This document shows, in pieces, positions 42,322-50,705 of a DNA stretch of 64,000 nt (its first letter is position 1; each line of letters opens with the position of its first letter). The position numbers were made by a program, and so were the translations under genes. Location: the NCBI RefSeq assembly GCF_024168645.1, contig NZ_JALJWF010000001.1, positions 1,355,001 through 1,419,000 of the forward strand, in the 5' to 3' direction. Under the pieces are notes generated by a model, which was given only the letters and a program-made list of their open reading frames with translations, was not told where the DNA came from and searched no databases. This stretch comes from Pseudomonas sp. GGS8. Its GTDB lineage: Bacteria > Pseudomonadota > Gammaproteobacteria > Pseudomonadales > Pseudomonadaceae.

Positions 42322-43043
42322 GTTACTTGAGCGATAACTACGTCGAAGAAACCCGTTTCGGTTTCTGGTTCCTGCGCAGCCATACCTGGCAGCACCATGT
42401 ATTGCGAGTGGCGATCAATGATTTACGTGGTCTGTTCAGCACACCGTTGCCCAGTCATCCGGTCTTGCTGGATGCCGGTTGCGGTCAGGGCAAGTCGTTC
42501 CAGTACCTGCGCCAGACCTTCGCGCCCAAGCATCTGATCGGGCTGGATGCCGACCCTCACAGCCTGAACCTGAGCGGCGAAGAAGCAGCCCGCCAGGGCA
42601 TGGAGGTAGAGCTGATCGGCAGCGACTGCGCCAGCATCAACGTGCCGGACGCCAGCGTCGATTTGCTGTTCTGTCACCAGACCTTCCATCACCTGGTCGA
42701 GCAGGATCAGGCCCTGGCCGAGTTCTATCGGGTGCTCAAGCCGGGCGGCTATTTGCTGTTCGCCGAGTCCACCGAGGCTTACATTGATACGTGGGTGATT
42801 CGCTGGCTGTTCCGCCACCCGATGCACGTGCAAAAGAGCGCCGCTGGCTACCTGGAGATGATTCGTCGGCAGGGTTTTGAATTCGGCCCGCAGAACGTGT
42901 CTTACCCTTACTTGTGGTGGAGTCGCGCCAAGGATTTCGGCCTGCTCGAACGCTTCGGCCTGCGCCAGCCAAAACCCTTTGGCCAACGGGAAGAAACCCT
43001 GGTCAATGTGGTCGCGCGCAAGCCCCTTGAAGAGGGTGTCTGA
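42318..43043 (+). CDS. SAM-dependent class I methyltransferase
   Basis: 241 residues with the Rossmann SAM motif VLLDAGCGQGKSFQYLR, the acidic LIGLDADPHSLNL strand and FYRVLKPGGYLLFAEST. It probably methylates the aryl head (the O-methyl or C-methyl group known from aryl polyenes), but the target is inferred from context. ATG 42318 overlaps the flavoprotein stop by 4 nt; the stop overlaps the lipoprotein start by 1 nt. Confidence 0.9.
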   Translation: MSYLSDNYVEETRFGFWFLRSHTWQHHVLRVAINDLRGLFSTPLPSHPVLLDAGCGQGKSFQYLRQTFAPKHLIGLDADPHSLNLSGEEAARQGMEVELIGSDCASINVPDASVDLLFCHQTFHHLVEQDQALAEFYRVLKPGGYLLFAESTEAYIDTWVIRWLFRHPMHVQKSAAGYLEMIRRQGFEFGPQNVSYPYLWWSRAKDFGLLERFGLRQPKPFGQREETLVNVVARKPLEEGV

Positions 43044-43540
43044 TGATCCGTTTGCTGCTTCTGGGTTGTGTCCTGTTGCTGAGCGCCTGCGCCAGCCAGA
43101 CGCCGTTGCCCGAGCGAACCCCGAACCTGGCGTTGCCGCTGCAATTGCACATCGAACGGCAGATGGCCGAGCAGCGTCAGGACTGGCTGCTGGTGATCCA
43201 GCGTGAAGGCCCGGGCATTCGCTGGTCGATGATGGACCCGCTGGGGATTCCCGTGGCACGACAGAAACTGATCGATGGCCAATGGCAAGCTGACGGTCTG
43301 CTACCGCCCAATCCGGAAGCACGGGAGCTGTTCGCCGCCCTGTTGTTTGCATTGACCCCTGAAGGCGAATTGCACGGCAACTATCCCACCGCCCGGCAGC
43401 ATGACGGACAACGGTCGTTGTCAGCGCGCTGGAACATCCGCTATTCACAACCAAATCTTTCGCAACCACCGAGCTTTGAATTGAACGTGTCCCAAGGCCC
43501 GCACTATCGCGTCACTCCGTTAGGCGAAAACACGCCATGA
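43043..43540 (+). CDS. DUF3261 lipoprotein of the aryl polyene cluster
   Basis: 165 residues starting with a lipoprotein signal (LLLLGCVLLLSAC; lipobox LSAC, lipidated Cys14). The body resembles DUF3261, a family I know mainly from aryl polyene clusters; its beta-rich character recalls LolB. A role in receiving the LolA-like cargo at the outer membrane is plausible but inferred. Overlaps both neighbours by 1-4 nt. Confidence 0.8.
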   Translation: MIRLLLLGCVLLLSACASQTPLPERTPNLALPLQLHIERQMAEQRQDWLLVIQREGPGIRWSMMDPLGIPVARQKLIDGQWQADGLLPPNPEARELFAALLFALTPEGELHGNYPTARQHDGQRSLSARWNIRYSQPNLSQPPSFELNVSQGPHYRVTPLGENTP

Positions 43541-44733
43541 CCGCTTACCTGAACGCTCTCGGGATAATCTGTGCCCTCGGCCGCGACAAGCAGGAAGTCG
43601 CCCGCAACCTGTTTGCCGGCGATTGCTCGGGCATGCGCAGCGAGGCCGGCTGGGTGATGGAACGCTCGTTGCCAGTGGCGGCGGTGCGCGGTGAACTGAC
43701 GCCGATTCCGCCTGAGCTGGCTCATCAAAGCAGTCGCAACAATCAATTGCTGCTGGAGGCCGCGCTGCAAATTCGCCAAGACATCGAGCAGGCGATCCAG
43801 ACCTATGGCCGTGACCGTATCGGCGTCGTTCTGGGCACCAGCACCTCGGGCATCGACGAGGCCAGCCGCGGCCTGGCCCATTACATCCGCGAACATCAGT
43901 TCCCCGCCGATTATGACTATCAGCAGCAGGAGCTCGGCGCACCGGCGACATTTCTCGCCGACTGGCTGCAATTGAGCGGTCCGGCCTATGTGATCTCCAC
44001 CGCCTGCACCTCCAGTGCCCGGGCGCTGATGAGTGCCCAGCGACTGCTCGACCTGGGCATGTGCGATGCCGTGTTGTGCGGTGGAGTCGACAGCTTGTGC
44101 AAGCTGACCCTCAACGGTTTCTCGGCCCTGGAAGCCGTATCCGAACAGCGCTGCAACCCGTTTTCGGCAAACCGCAACGGCATCAATATCGGCGAAGCCG
44201 CGGTGCTGTTCCTGATGAGTAAAACCGCCGGTAACGGCCAGCCAATTGCCCTGCTCGGCAGTGGCGCCAGCTCCGATGCGCACCATATTTCCGCGCCGGA
44301 ACCCACCGGCCGTGGCGCCCGGCAAGCGATGCACAAAGCCTTGAGCCGTGCAGGCCTGCAACCCCAACAGATCAGCTATCTGAACCTGCACGGCACCGCC
44401 ACCCAACACAACGACGCCATGGAAAGCCTGGCCGTGACGGCTCTGTTTCCGCAAGGCGTACCCTGCTCGTCAACCAAACCGATGACCGGCCATACCCTCG
44501 GCGCGGCTGGTGCCCTGGAAGCGGCGTTCTGCTGGTTGAGCCTGAGCGCGGATAACCACGAGCATGCCCTGCCGCCTCATGTCTGGGATAGTCAGCCCGA
44601 CCCCGAGTTGCCGGCGTTGCATTGGGTGACCCCGACCGACCACCTGACGTCCATTGCACGCCGCTACCTGATGAGTAATTCCTTTGCCTTTGGTGGCAAT
44701 AACGTCAGCCTGATTATCGGAGACGCCCCATGA
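43537..44733 (+). CDS. apeR: Beta-ketoacyl-ACP synthase (ApeR type)
   Basis: A 398-residue ketosynthase with the complete Cys-His-His triad: Cys157 in VISTACTSSARA, His in LNLHGTATQHND near 285, and His in MTGHTLGAAGALEAA near 318. It would condense an acyl primer with malonyl-ACP. Studied aryl polyene systems contain a homodimeric ketosynthase (ApeR) beside the ApeO-ApeC pair; this one is assigned as ApeR because the other ketosynthase is last in the operon. Cytoplasmic. Confidence 0.85.
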   Translation: MTAYLNALGIICALGRDKQEVARNLFAGDCSGMRSEAGWVMERSLPVAAVRGELTPIPPELAHQSSRNNQLLLEAALQIRQDIEQAIQTYGRDRIGVVLGTSTSGIDEASRGLAHYIREHQFPADYDYQQQELGAPATFLADWLQLSGPAYVISTACTSSARALMSAQRLLDLGMCDAVLCGGVDSLCKLTLNGFSALEAVSEQRCNPFSANRNGINIGEAAVLFLMSKTAGNGQPIALLGSGASSDAHHISAPEPTGRGARQAMHKALSRAGLQPQQISYLNLHGTATQHNDAMESLAVTALFPQGVPCSSTKPMTGHTLGAAGALEAAFCWLSLSADNHEHALPPHVWDSQPDPELPALHWVTPTDHLTSIARRYLMSNSFAFGGNNVSLIIGDAP

Positions 44734-45188
44734 TTGCCTGGCCGATCGCCGAACTGTTGCCCCATGCCGGCGACATGATCCTCATCGATCAGATCCTGTC
44801 GTTCGACGACGAGCAGATCTACACCCGACTCACCGTCAAGCCCGGCGGCCTGTTCAATCGCCCCGACGGCAGCCTGCCGGCCTGGGTCGGCATCGAGCTG
44901 ATGGCCCAGAGCGTCGCCGCTTACGCCGGCTGCCATGCGCGCCAGAAAGGCAATGCGGTGGAACTGGGCTTCCTGCTCGGCAGCCGCAAATTCGAATGCA
45001 ACGTAGAACACTTCCCTGCCGGCACCGAGCTGACCATCCATGGGATACGCTCGCTGGAAGACGACAACGGCATGGGCGTGTTCGAATGCCACATCACCGC
45101 CCCCGGCATCCACGCGACCGCCCGGCTGAACGTGTTCCGCCCGCCTCAAGCCGCTCAATATCTACATGAATCCCAAGGAGTCGAGTGA
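44730..45188 (+). CDS. apeP: Hotdog 3-hydroxyacyl-ACP dehydratase subunit (ApeP type)
   Basis: A 152-residue hotdog protein. LLPHAGDMILIDQI carries the family His and GIELMAQSVAAYAGCHA the catalytic acidic residue. In the characterised pathway ApeP works with a second hotdog subunit, ApeI, to remove water and create each double bond; here the ApeI-like domain is fused to the ligase encoded at 31712. The start overlaps the apeR stop by 4 nt. Confidence 0.85.
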   Translation: MIAWPIAELLPHAGDMILIDQILSFDDEQIYTRLTVKPGGLFNRPDGSLPAWVGIELMAQSVAAYAGCHARQKGNAVELGFLLGSRKFECNVEHFPAGTELTIHGIRSLEDDNGMGVFECHITAPGIHATARLNVFRPPQAAQYLHESQGVE

Positions 45189-45916
45189 TGACTGAATCCG
45201 TACTGGTCACCGGTTCCAGCCGTGGTATCGGCCGCGCTATCGCGTTGCGTCTGGCCCGGGCCGGGCATGACATCGTGCTGCACTGCCGCAGCGGCCTGGC
45301 GGACGCCGAAGCTGTCAAAACCGAAGTGCAAGCCTTGGGCCGTAACGCGCGCATCCTGCAATTCGACGTCAGCAACCGCGCCAGCTGCAAAGCCATCCTT
45401 GAAGCCGATGTCGAAGCCCATGGCGCTTATTACGGCGTAGTGCTCAACGCCGGCCTGACCCGCGACGGTGCTTTTCCGGCCCTGAGCGAGGACGATTGGG
45501 ACGTGGTGATGCGCACCAACCTCGACGGTTTCTACAACGTGCTGCACCCGGTGATGATGCCGATGATCCGTCGTCGCGCCGCCGGGCGGATTGTCTGCAT
45601 TACTTCGGTGTCCGGATTGATCGGCAATCGTGGACAGGTCAATTACAGCGCATCCAAGGCCGGTTTGATCGGCGCGGCCAAGGCGTTGGCGATTGAGCTG
45701 GGCAAGCGCAAAATCACAGTTAACTGTGTCGCACCCGGCCTGATCGACACGGCGATGCTCGATGAAAACGTGCCGGTGGAAGAACTGATGAAAATGATCC
45801 CCGCACAACGCATGGGCACCCCGGAAGAGGTGGCCAGCGCAGTGAATTTCCTGATGTCGGCGGAAGCCTCGTACATCACCCGCCAGGTTCTGGCCGTCAA
45901 CGGAGGCCTGTGCTGA
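45188..45916 (+). CDS. apeQ: 3-ketoacyl-ACP reductase (ApeQ, FabG-like)
   Basis: A 242-residue short-chain dehydrogenase. VTGSSRGIGRAIAL binds NADPH, NAGLTRDG is the structural motif, and ITSVSGLIGNRGQVNYSASK supplies the catalytic Ser near 139, Tyr near 153 and Lys near 157. It reduces each 3-keto intermediate before dehydration. ATG 45188 is taken rather than the adjoining GTG 45185; AAGGAG lies 8-9 nt upstream. Confidence 0.9.
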   Translation: MTESVLVTGSSRGIGRAIALRLARAGHDIVLHCRSGLADAEAVKTEVQALGRNARILQFDVSNRASCKAILEADVEAHGAYYGVVLNAGLTRDGAFPALSEDDWDVVMRTNLDGFYNVLHPVMMPMIRRRAAGRIVCITSVSGLIGNRGQVNYSASKAGLIGAAKALAIELGKRKITVNCVAPGLIDTAMLDENVPVEELMKMIPAQRMGTPEEVASAVNFLMSAEASYITRQVLAVNGGLC

Positions 45917-47142
45917 TGAAGCGCGTCGTCGTCACCGGCATGGCCGGCATCACCTCACTGGGCAGCGACTGGGACACCATCGCCGGCAACTTCGCCGCCA
46001 ACCGCAGCGGCATCCGTCGCATGCACGAGTGGGATCGCTTTACCGAACTCAATACCCGCCTGGCCGGCCCGATCGACGACTTCCAGGTGCCCGGCCACTG
46101 GACGCGCAAGCAACTGCGCAGCATGGGCCGGGTATCGCGGCTGGCCGTCGGCGCAGCGGAAAAAGCCCTGGAGGACGCCGGGCTGCTGGGTGATGAGTCG
46201 ATCAAGGACGGGCGCATGGGCGTGTCCTGCGGCTCGTCCACCGGCAGCACCGACGAGATCAAGGCGTTCGGCAAAATGCTGCTCAATTCGGTGGCCGAAG
46301 GCCTGAACGCCAACTCCTACGTGCGGATGATGCCGCACACCACGGCAGCGAATATCAGCATCTTCTTCGGCCTCACTGGCCGACTGATCCCGACCTCCAG
46401 CGCCTGCACCAGCGGCAGCCAAGGCATCGGTTACGCCTACGAGTCGATCAAGTTCGGCCGCCTGCCGCTGATGCTCGCCGGCGGCGCCGAAGAGCTGTGC
46501 CCGACCGAGGCCATGGTGTTCGATGCGCTCTACGCGACCAGCCTGAAAAACGATGCCCCGCAAACCAGTCCACGACCTTACGACAGCGGCCGCGATGGCC
46601 TGGTCATTGGTGAAGGCGGCGGCATGCTGGTGCTCGAAGAACTCGAACACGCCCTGGCGCGTGGCGCCCGCATCCACGCCGAGATCGTCGGTTTCGGCAG
46701 CAACGCCGACGGCCAGCATGCCACCCGTCCCGAGCTGATCACCATGCGCAGGGCCATGGAGCTGGCTTTGGAAGACGCCGGGCTCGACCCAAGCGCCATC
46801 GGCTATGTAAATGGTCACGGCACGGCGACAGAACAGGGCGACATTGCCGAAACACTGGCGACCAACAGTTTGTTCGGCGAACACATGCCGATCAGCTCGC
46901 AGAAGAGCTTCCTAGGCCACACCCTGGGAGCCTGCGGCGCGCTGGAATCCTGGTTCAGCATCGAAATGATGAACCGCGACCTGTACGTGCACACCTTCAA
47001 CCTCGATGAGGTCGATCCACAGTGCGGCAAGCTCGATTACCTGCGCGGTGAATTCCGGCAGATGAGCAACCAGTACGTGATGAACAACAACTTCGCTTTT
47101 GGTGGGGTCAACACCTCGTTGATCTTCCGCCGCTGGTCGTAA
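45916..47142 (+). CDS. apeO: Aryl polyene ketosynthase (ApeO type)
   Basis: A 408-residue FabF-like ketosynthase, last gene of the operon. The triad is intact: Cys164 in TSSACTSGSQGIG, His in NGHGTATEQGD near 302, and His in FLGHTLGACGALE near 335. In known systems it is the elongating subunit bound to the ApeC chain length factor, encoded here 16 kb upstream at the start of the same operon. ATG 45916 follows GGAGG by 9 nt and overlaps apeQ by 1 nt. The frame just after its TAA stays open into the duplicated element at 47181. Confidence 0.87.
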   Translation: MKRVVVTGMAGITSLGSDWDTIAGNFAANRSGIRRMHEWDRFTELNTRLAGPIDDFQVPGHWTRKQLRSMGRVSRLAVGAAEKALEDAGLLGDESIKDGRMGVSCGSSTGSTDEIKAFGKMLLNSVAEGLNANSYVRMMPHTTAANISIFFGLTGRLIPTSSACTSGSQGIGYAYESIKFGRLPLMLAGGAEELCPTEAMVFDALYATSLKNDAPQTSPRPYDSGRDGLVIGEGGGMLVLEELEHALARGARIHAEIVGFGSNADGQHATRPELITMRRAMELALEDAGLDPSAIGYVNGHGTATEQGDIAETLATNSLFGEHMPISSQKSFLGHTLGACGALESWFSIEMMNRDLYVHTFNLDEVDPQCGKLDYLRGEFRQMSNQYVMNNNFAFGGVNTSLIFRRWS

Positions 47143-47352
47143 ACGAAATACCAGGGTCAAGGAGACCAGCATGCCGGCGCCAACGCCGTGACCAACATCG
47201 TCAGCTTCTACAAGCGCAACGAGCGCAACGAGCGCAACGAGCGCAAGGATGCCAAGACCTATGAATGCCACGCAGGGGCGATCATGGCTGGGGTTGCGTT
47301 GAGGGGGGATTTGGCGAAGGTTTAGTAACTCAAGACTCGCCCCCTGTTCCGA
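47143..47352 (+). other. Gap after the aryl polyene operon with a duplicated short element
   Basis: This gap holds copy 1 (47181-47256) of a sequence also found at 50750-50807. In the plus frame it reads AVTNIVSFYKRN followed by repeated NER and KDAK. A possible small gene starts at GTG 47188 (MTNIVSFYK...) and ends at the TAG at 47323-47325, about 45 codons, without a well-placed ribosome binding site. No terminator hairpin for the operon was recognised. Confidence 0.4.
47181..47256 (+). repeat. Copy 1 of a 58-bp duplicated element, expanded by a 9-bp tandem repeat
   Basis: Aligned with 50750-50807 it matches 51 of 58 positions after removing two extra 9-bp units. Four of the seven differences are silent third-position changes in the AVTNIV-FYK frame. 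The 9-bp unit GAGCGCAAC (Glu-Arg-Asn) occurs at 47221-47229 and 47230-47238, with a variant at 47239-47247. Confidence 0.75.
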
Positions 47353-48267
47353 TCAGTCTGGTTCTACCTGAGGTGCACGAATCTTCCCTTCTAATACCGC
47401 TGGGCCCTCGAACTCTGTCTGCAGTAGCGCCAAAAACGCCTCCCGAGCAGGGTGTCGACCTGAGTTTTCATGCCAGTAAAACAGGTTGTCGATACTCGTC
47501 AGCTCCGGGAATTCGTATCCTTGCCAACCTGCAGTGTGGCGGTATTGCTCATAGATCCCGCGAGGTACCAGCGAAACGCCGGCACCGGCACTGACACAGC
47601 CAACTATGGCGCCATAGCTTGCGATGCTGACAATCGGCAACACCTGGTCATGGCGCAACAGCCATTGTTCGAGCGCGAAGCGGTATGGGCAGCCTGGAGG
47701 CCACATGAAAATCTCCTTGCCTTGCAGATCCGCCGCCGTGCGTAAAGGCCCATGGGATGCGGACGCGATGAGGATTAAATCTTCACGGTACACCACTGCA
47801 CGCTTGAGCCCGGGGCGTTCAATGTTCACCGCCACGATCACCCCATCAAGTCGGTGATGCTGCGTATCATCCAGCAGTTGAGCCCAAGTGCCAGTGCTCA
47901 ACTCCAGCGACACCTGCGGGTACAGCGCATGGTACTTGGCCAATAACCGGGGCAGCCGTCCCGTAGCACTAGACTCAATGGCGCCAATGCGCAGAGGGCC
48001 GCCAGGCGTATTGGTAGGCGCTACCGCGCGCCGGGCCTCATCAGCCAAACCCAGGATTTTCGTCGCGTAATCAAGAAATACCTCCCCGGCAGGAGTGATC
48101 CGCAGCCCTCGACCGTCGCGGAAAAACAGTGGCGTGCCAAGCTCCCGCTCCAAGGACTTGAGGCGTGCGGTGATATTGGACGGCACGCAGTGCAACAACT
48201 CGGCGGCGCGCGCGATGCTGCCAAGGTCGTAAACCGTCTTGAACATGCGCAGTTGGGACAATTCCAT
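47353..48267 (-). CDS. LysR-family regulator of the di-iron oxidase module
   Basis: A 304-residue LysR-type regulator. The N-terminal winged helix is clear (LRMFKTVYDLGSIARAAELL...SNITARLKSLERELGTPLF) and the effector-binding domain begins near 90 (GPLRIGAIESSATGRLPRLL). It is divergent from the gene at 48400, and a T-N11-A dyad lies between them, so it probably controls that module in response to a small molecule. The effector is unknown. Confidence 0.92.
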   Translation of the reverse strand: MELSQLRMFKTVYDLGSIARAAELLHCVPSNITARLKSLERELGTPLFFRDGRGLRITPAGEVFLDYATKILGLADEARRAVAPTNTPGGPLRIGAIESSATGRLPRLLAKYHALYPQVSLELSTGTWAQLLDDTQHHRLDGVIVAVNIERPGLKRAVVYREDLILIASASHGPLRTAADLQGKEIFMWPPGCPYRFALEQWLLRHDQVLPIVSIASYGAIVGCVSAGAGVSLVPRGIYEQYRHTAGWQGYEFPELTSIDNLFYWHENSGRHPAREAFLALLQTEFEGPAVLEGKIRAPQVEPD

Positions 48268-48302
48268 GACTCACCCAGAGTGAATGTTTAGATCAGTTTA
48301 AG

Positions 48303-48315
48303 TCACTTGTAGTGA
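48303..48315. promoter_or_regulatory. Candidate LysR box
   Basis: TCACTTGTAGTGA is a 5-bp dyad with exactly the T-N11-A form of LysR sites. It lies in the 132-bp gap between the LysR gene and the di-iron oxidase-like gene. A wider GTCAC...GTGAC repeat surrounds it. Confidence 0.55.
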
Positions 48316-48399
48316 GGTGACGTGTTTTTGATACTCCAATTAGCACGCATCGCGTGACGCCGTCGCCCTTTCATATCCCTTGATGAGCAGGAGTTTTTT

Positions 48400-49170
48400 A
48401 TGGAGTTAGTTGAGCGAAAAATCCAGTCCCTCGCCGAAAGTGTGTTCACCCATAAAGCATTGAATAACGCGTTCTACCAACGATGGATGGGTGGCTCGCT
48501 CCCCCTCGCCGACGTTGAGGTGTTTGCTCGAAACTATCTGGCCCGTACCACGCAGACCTCTCGTATGGTTGCCCTGTCATTTATAGGCACTGACGACCTA
48601 TACGCTCAGGTCGAAATCGTCAAAAACCTGTACTCCGAGATGGGCTACGGCAACCCGGAAAAGGCCCACCTTGCCCTGCTGGAAAGTTATTTGATTGACC
48701 TTCTCAGTCGTCTCGCTGATCGACCGTACAGCATGGATGAACTTATGTCCGTGCCTGTGCTTGAAAGCACTATTGCGTTCAGCCGCGAGCAGTTGAGTCT
48801 TTATACCGACGGTGGTGACAGCAATAATCCGCGCCACGTGCTCGGCACATTGTTGGCTCAGGAGTGGCTGGCCTATTCGATGCTCACCCGTTTGTACGAA
48901 GGAGCACGTAACTATCAGCACCTGTATGCCAATAACGACGACTTTCATGAGCACTGCGAGTATTTCTACATCCACATCGGGGATGCAGAAAAAGAACACA
49001 AGATCCAGGCCGTAAAAGCCGCCACCCAGGAATGCACCACCGACCAACACATAGAGGAAGTCAGCACGTCATTCAACCGCTTCCTGGTCATCACCGAGCA
49101 GTACTGGAACGGCATAGCCCATGCCATGCCCAGCATGCAAAATCGTGTTGCGTCCGGGATGACGATTTGA
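48400..49170 (+). CDS. Haem-oxygenase-like di-iron oxidase candidate (PqqC/TenA-like fold)
   Basis: A 256-residue all-helical protein. EMGYGNPEKAHLALL contains Glu80 and His90 in the E-x-G-x-G-x5-H arrangement seen in UndA- and SznF-type oxidases. AQEWLAY supplies Glu155, and the last core helix EYFYIHIGDAEKEH has His192, Asp195 and His200. The usual final triad is H-x3-D-x2-H; here the spacing is different, so metal binding should be treated as probable, not proven. Such enzymes use two irons and O2 to cleave C-C bonds or N-oxygenate amino acids and fatty acids. The substrate is unknown. It is the first gene of a group with an exporter and a 2Fe-2S protein. Confidence 0.75.
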   Translation: MELVERKIQSLAESVFTHKALNNAFYQRWMGGSLPLADVEVFARNYLARTTQTSRMVALSFIGTDDLYAQVEIVKNLYSEMGYGNPEKAHLALLESYLIDLLSRLADRPYSMDELMSVPVLESTIAFSREQLSLYTDGGDSNNPRHVLGTLLAQEWLAYSMLTRLYEGARNYQHLYANNDDFHEHCEYFYIHIGDAEKEHKIQAVKAATQECTTDQHIEEVSTSFNRFLVITEQYWNGIAHAMPSMQNRVASGMTI

Positions 49171-50066
49171 TGAATACAAGGCCCAGCGTAAAAGTCGCTT
49201 TGGCGGCGGTTTTTGTAATCCTTTGCTGGGCCTATTCCCCCATTGGAATCCACATCGGGCTAAAGGCTTACGAGCCCGGTCATCTCGCGCTGGTGCGATT
49301 TCTCATCGCCTCAACGTTCATGGCCGGGGTCGCGTTGGTGGTGCGTATTTCCCTGCCCCGCCTTAAAGACCTGCCACTGCTGGCCGTGCTGGGATTCCTC
49401 GCCGTCAGCCTGCATCACATAGCCCTCAACTATGGCCAACAAGGCGTTAGCGCCGGGGCCGCCAGCGTACTGGCACAATCCACGCCGCTGTTCAGCACGC
49501 TATTGGCGCATTTCGCGTTCAAGGACCGGGTGAACGGCTGGCAATGGATCTGTGTGCTGTGCGGCCTACTCGGTGCCGCTGTGGTAGTCACCGGGGACCG
49601 TGGTTTTGGTGAGCTGGACGCGCACGGGCTGCTGATCCTGTTGGCGGCGCTGTCCTGGAGTCTGTATTTCGCCTTGCAAAAACGCCACTCCCAACGTTAC
49701 GACGGGCTGACGATGGTGTGTTACACCATTTGGTCCGGCACGGTGCTGCTCCTTGTGTATGTCCCGGGCCTGTGGAGCGAAGCGCAAAACGCTTCAACTT
49801 CGGCCAACTTGGCGGTGCTCATTCTGGGCATCTTCCCCAGCGCCCTTGCGTACCTCGCCTGGGCATACGTACTGGCGCACAGCAATGTGAGCCGCGCCTC
49901 CATTTCGCTTTACCTGATACCGCCCACAGCGATGTTGATGGCCTCGTTGGTTCTGAGTGAACGCCCTTCGGCCATGGTCATCGTCGGAACGATCATTGTG
50001 CTGACGAGCGTACTCGCCCTCAATCTGGAACCATCGCAAGTCGCGGTTCCTGCCGACAAAGTTTGA
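49170..50066 (+). CDS. EamA/DMT-family transporter
   Basis: 298 residues with ten hydrophobic helices in two EamA halves (ALAAVFVILCWAYSPIGIHI; later LLILLAALSWSLYFALQKRH; IFPSALAYLAWAYVLAHSNVSRAS). Family members usually export amino acids or metabolites. ATG 49170 overlaps the stop of the oxidase-like gene by 1 nt, so the pair is coupled, and it likely exports the product, or a toxic analogue, of that enzyme. Confidence 0.9.
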   Translation: MNTRPSVKVALAAVFVILCWAYSPIGIHIGLKAYEPGHLALVRFLIASTFMAGVALVVRISLPRLKDLPLLAVLGFLAVSLHHIALNYGQQGVSAGAASVLAQSTPLFSTLLAHFAFKDRVNGWQWICVLCGLLGAAVVVTGDRGFGELDAHGLLILLAALSWSLYFALQKRHSQRYDGLTMVCYTIWSGTVLLLVYVPGLWSEAQNASTSANLAVLILGIFPSALAYLAWAYVLAHSNVSRASISLYLIPPTAMLMASLVLSERPSAMVIVGTIIVLTSVLALNLEPSQVAVPADKV

Positions 50067-50085
50067 ACAGAGATCGTGACCACCT

Positions 50086-50397
50086 ATGAATGATGCAGAA
50101 AATCCGACCCTGGCCTACGAACACCATGTGCTGATCTGCACCAACCTGCGCCCTGATGGTCGCCGTAGTTGCTCGGGCTCAGGCGCTCATGAATTGCTCA
50201 GCGCAGCAAAACGCAAGCTCGCCAAAATGGGTGCACCAGGAACATCGCGCGCCAACGCATCGGGCTGCCTTGGCCGCTGCGACCACGGCCCGGTCATGGT
50301 GATTTACCCAGCTAACCTGTGGTTCTCGTGCAAGACGCCGCAACAGGTTGAACGCATTCTCAATCAACACCTCTTCCGTCCCGATAAGCCGTTGTGA
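50086..50397 (+). CDS. Thioredoxin-like 2Fe-2S ferredoxin domain protein
   Basis: A 103-residue protein of the (2Fe-2S) ferredoxin family related to the NuoE fold. VLICTNLRPDGRRSC supplies two cysteines about 11 residues apart, and ASGCLGRCDHGPVMVIYP supplies the C-x3-C pair with the typical following HGP. It could deliver electrons to the neighbouring di-iron protein, which would otherwise need an external reductase. It begins 19 nt after the transporter stop in the same direction. Confidence 0.87.
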   Translation: MNDAENPTLAYEHHVLICTNLRPDGRRSCSGSGAHELLSAAKRKLAKMGAPGTSRANASGCLGRCDHGPVMVIYPANLWFSCKTPQQVERILNQHLFRPDKPL

Positions 50398-50426
50398 CCC
50401 AAGTGGCCTAAGCAGGAATCCACGCC

Positions 50427-50705
50427 ATGACCTGGACAGATGAAGACATGCGCATCGCCCAATGGATGTTGGCCGAATACCGTAAACAAGACTATCTACC
50501 GCAAGCCTTCGCCGTGCGGGAGATCCGTCTGATGTTCGGTGAAGCTCATGTGTACCAAAATCGCCACGGCAACTGGGCCGTGAACAAGCCGATCCTCGAA
50601 GCCTTTAAAGCACTGACTGCTGAGTACGTGGTATGGAGCCGAAGCTTTCAACGATGGAGGCAAAGAACCGCACAAGATCCGGTAGGCATACGCGTGAGCC
50701 GCTGA
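50427..50705 (+). CDS. Small protein of unknown function (DUF6953-like by appearance)
   Basis: 92 residues: an acidic helical N-terminus (MTWTDEDMRIAQWMLAEYRK), then AFAVREIRLMFGEAHVYQNRHGNWAVNKPILEAF, which looks like a small winged-helix or DUF6953-type fold, then a basic tail. AGGA lies 9 nt before the ATG. It is the last gene of the oxidase/exporter/ferredoxin group. After its TGA the same frame stays open through the duplicated element to 50862. Confidence 0.7.
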   Translation: MTWTDEDMRIAQWMLAEYRKQDYLPQAFAVREIRLMFGEAHVYQNRHGNWAVNKPILEAFKALTAEYVVWSRSFQRWRQRTAQDPVGIRVSR

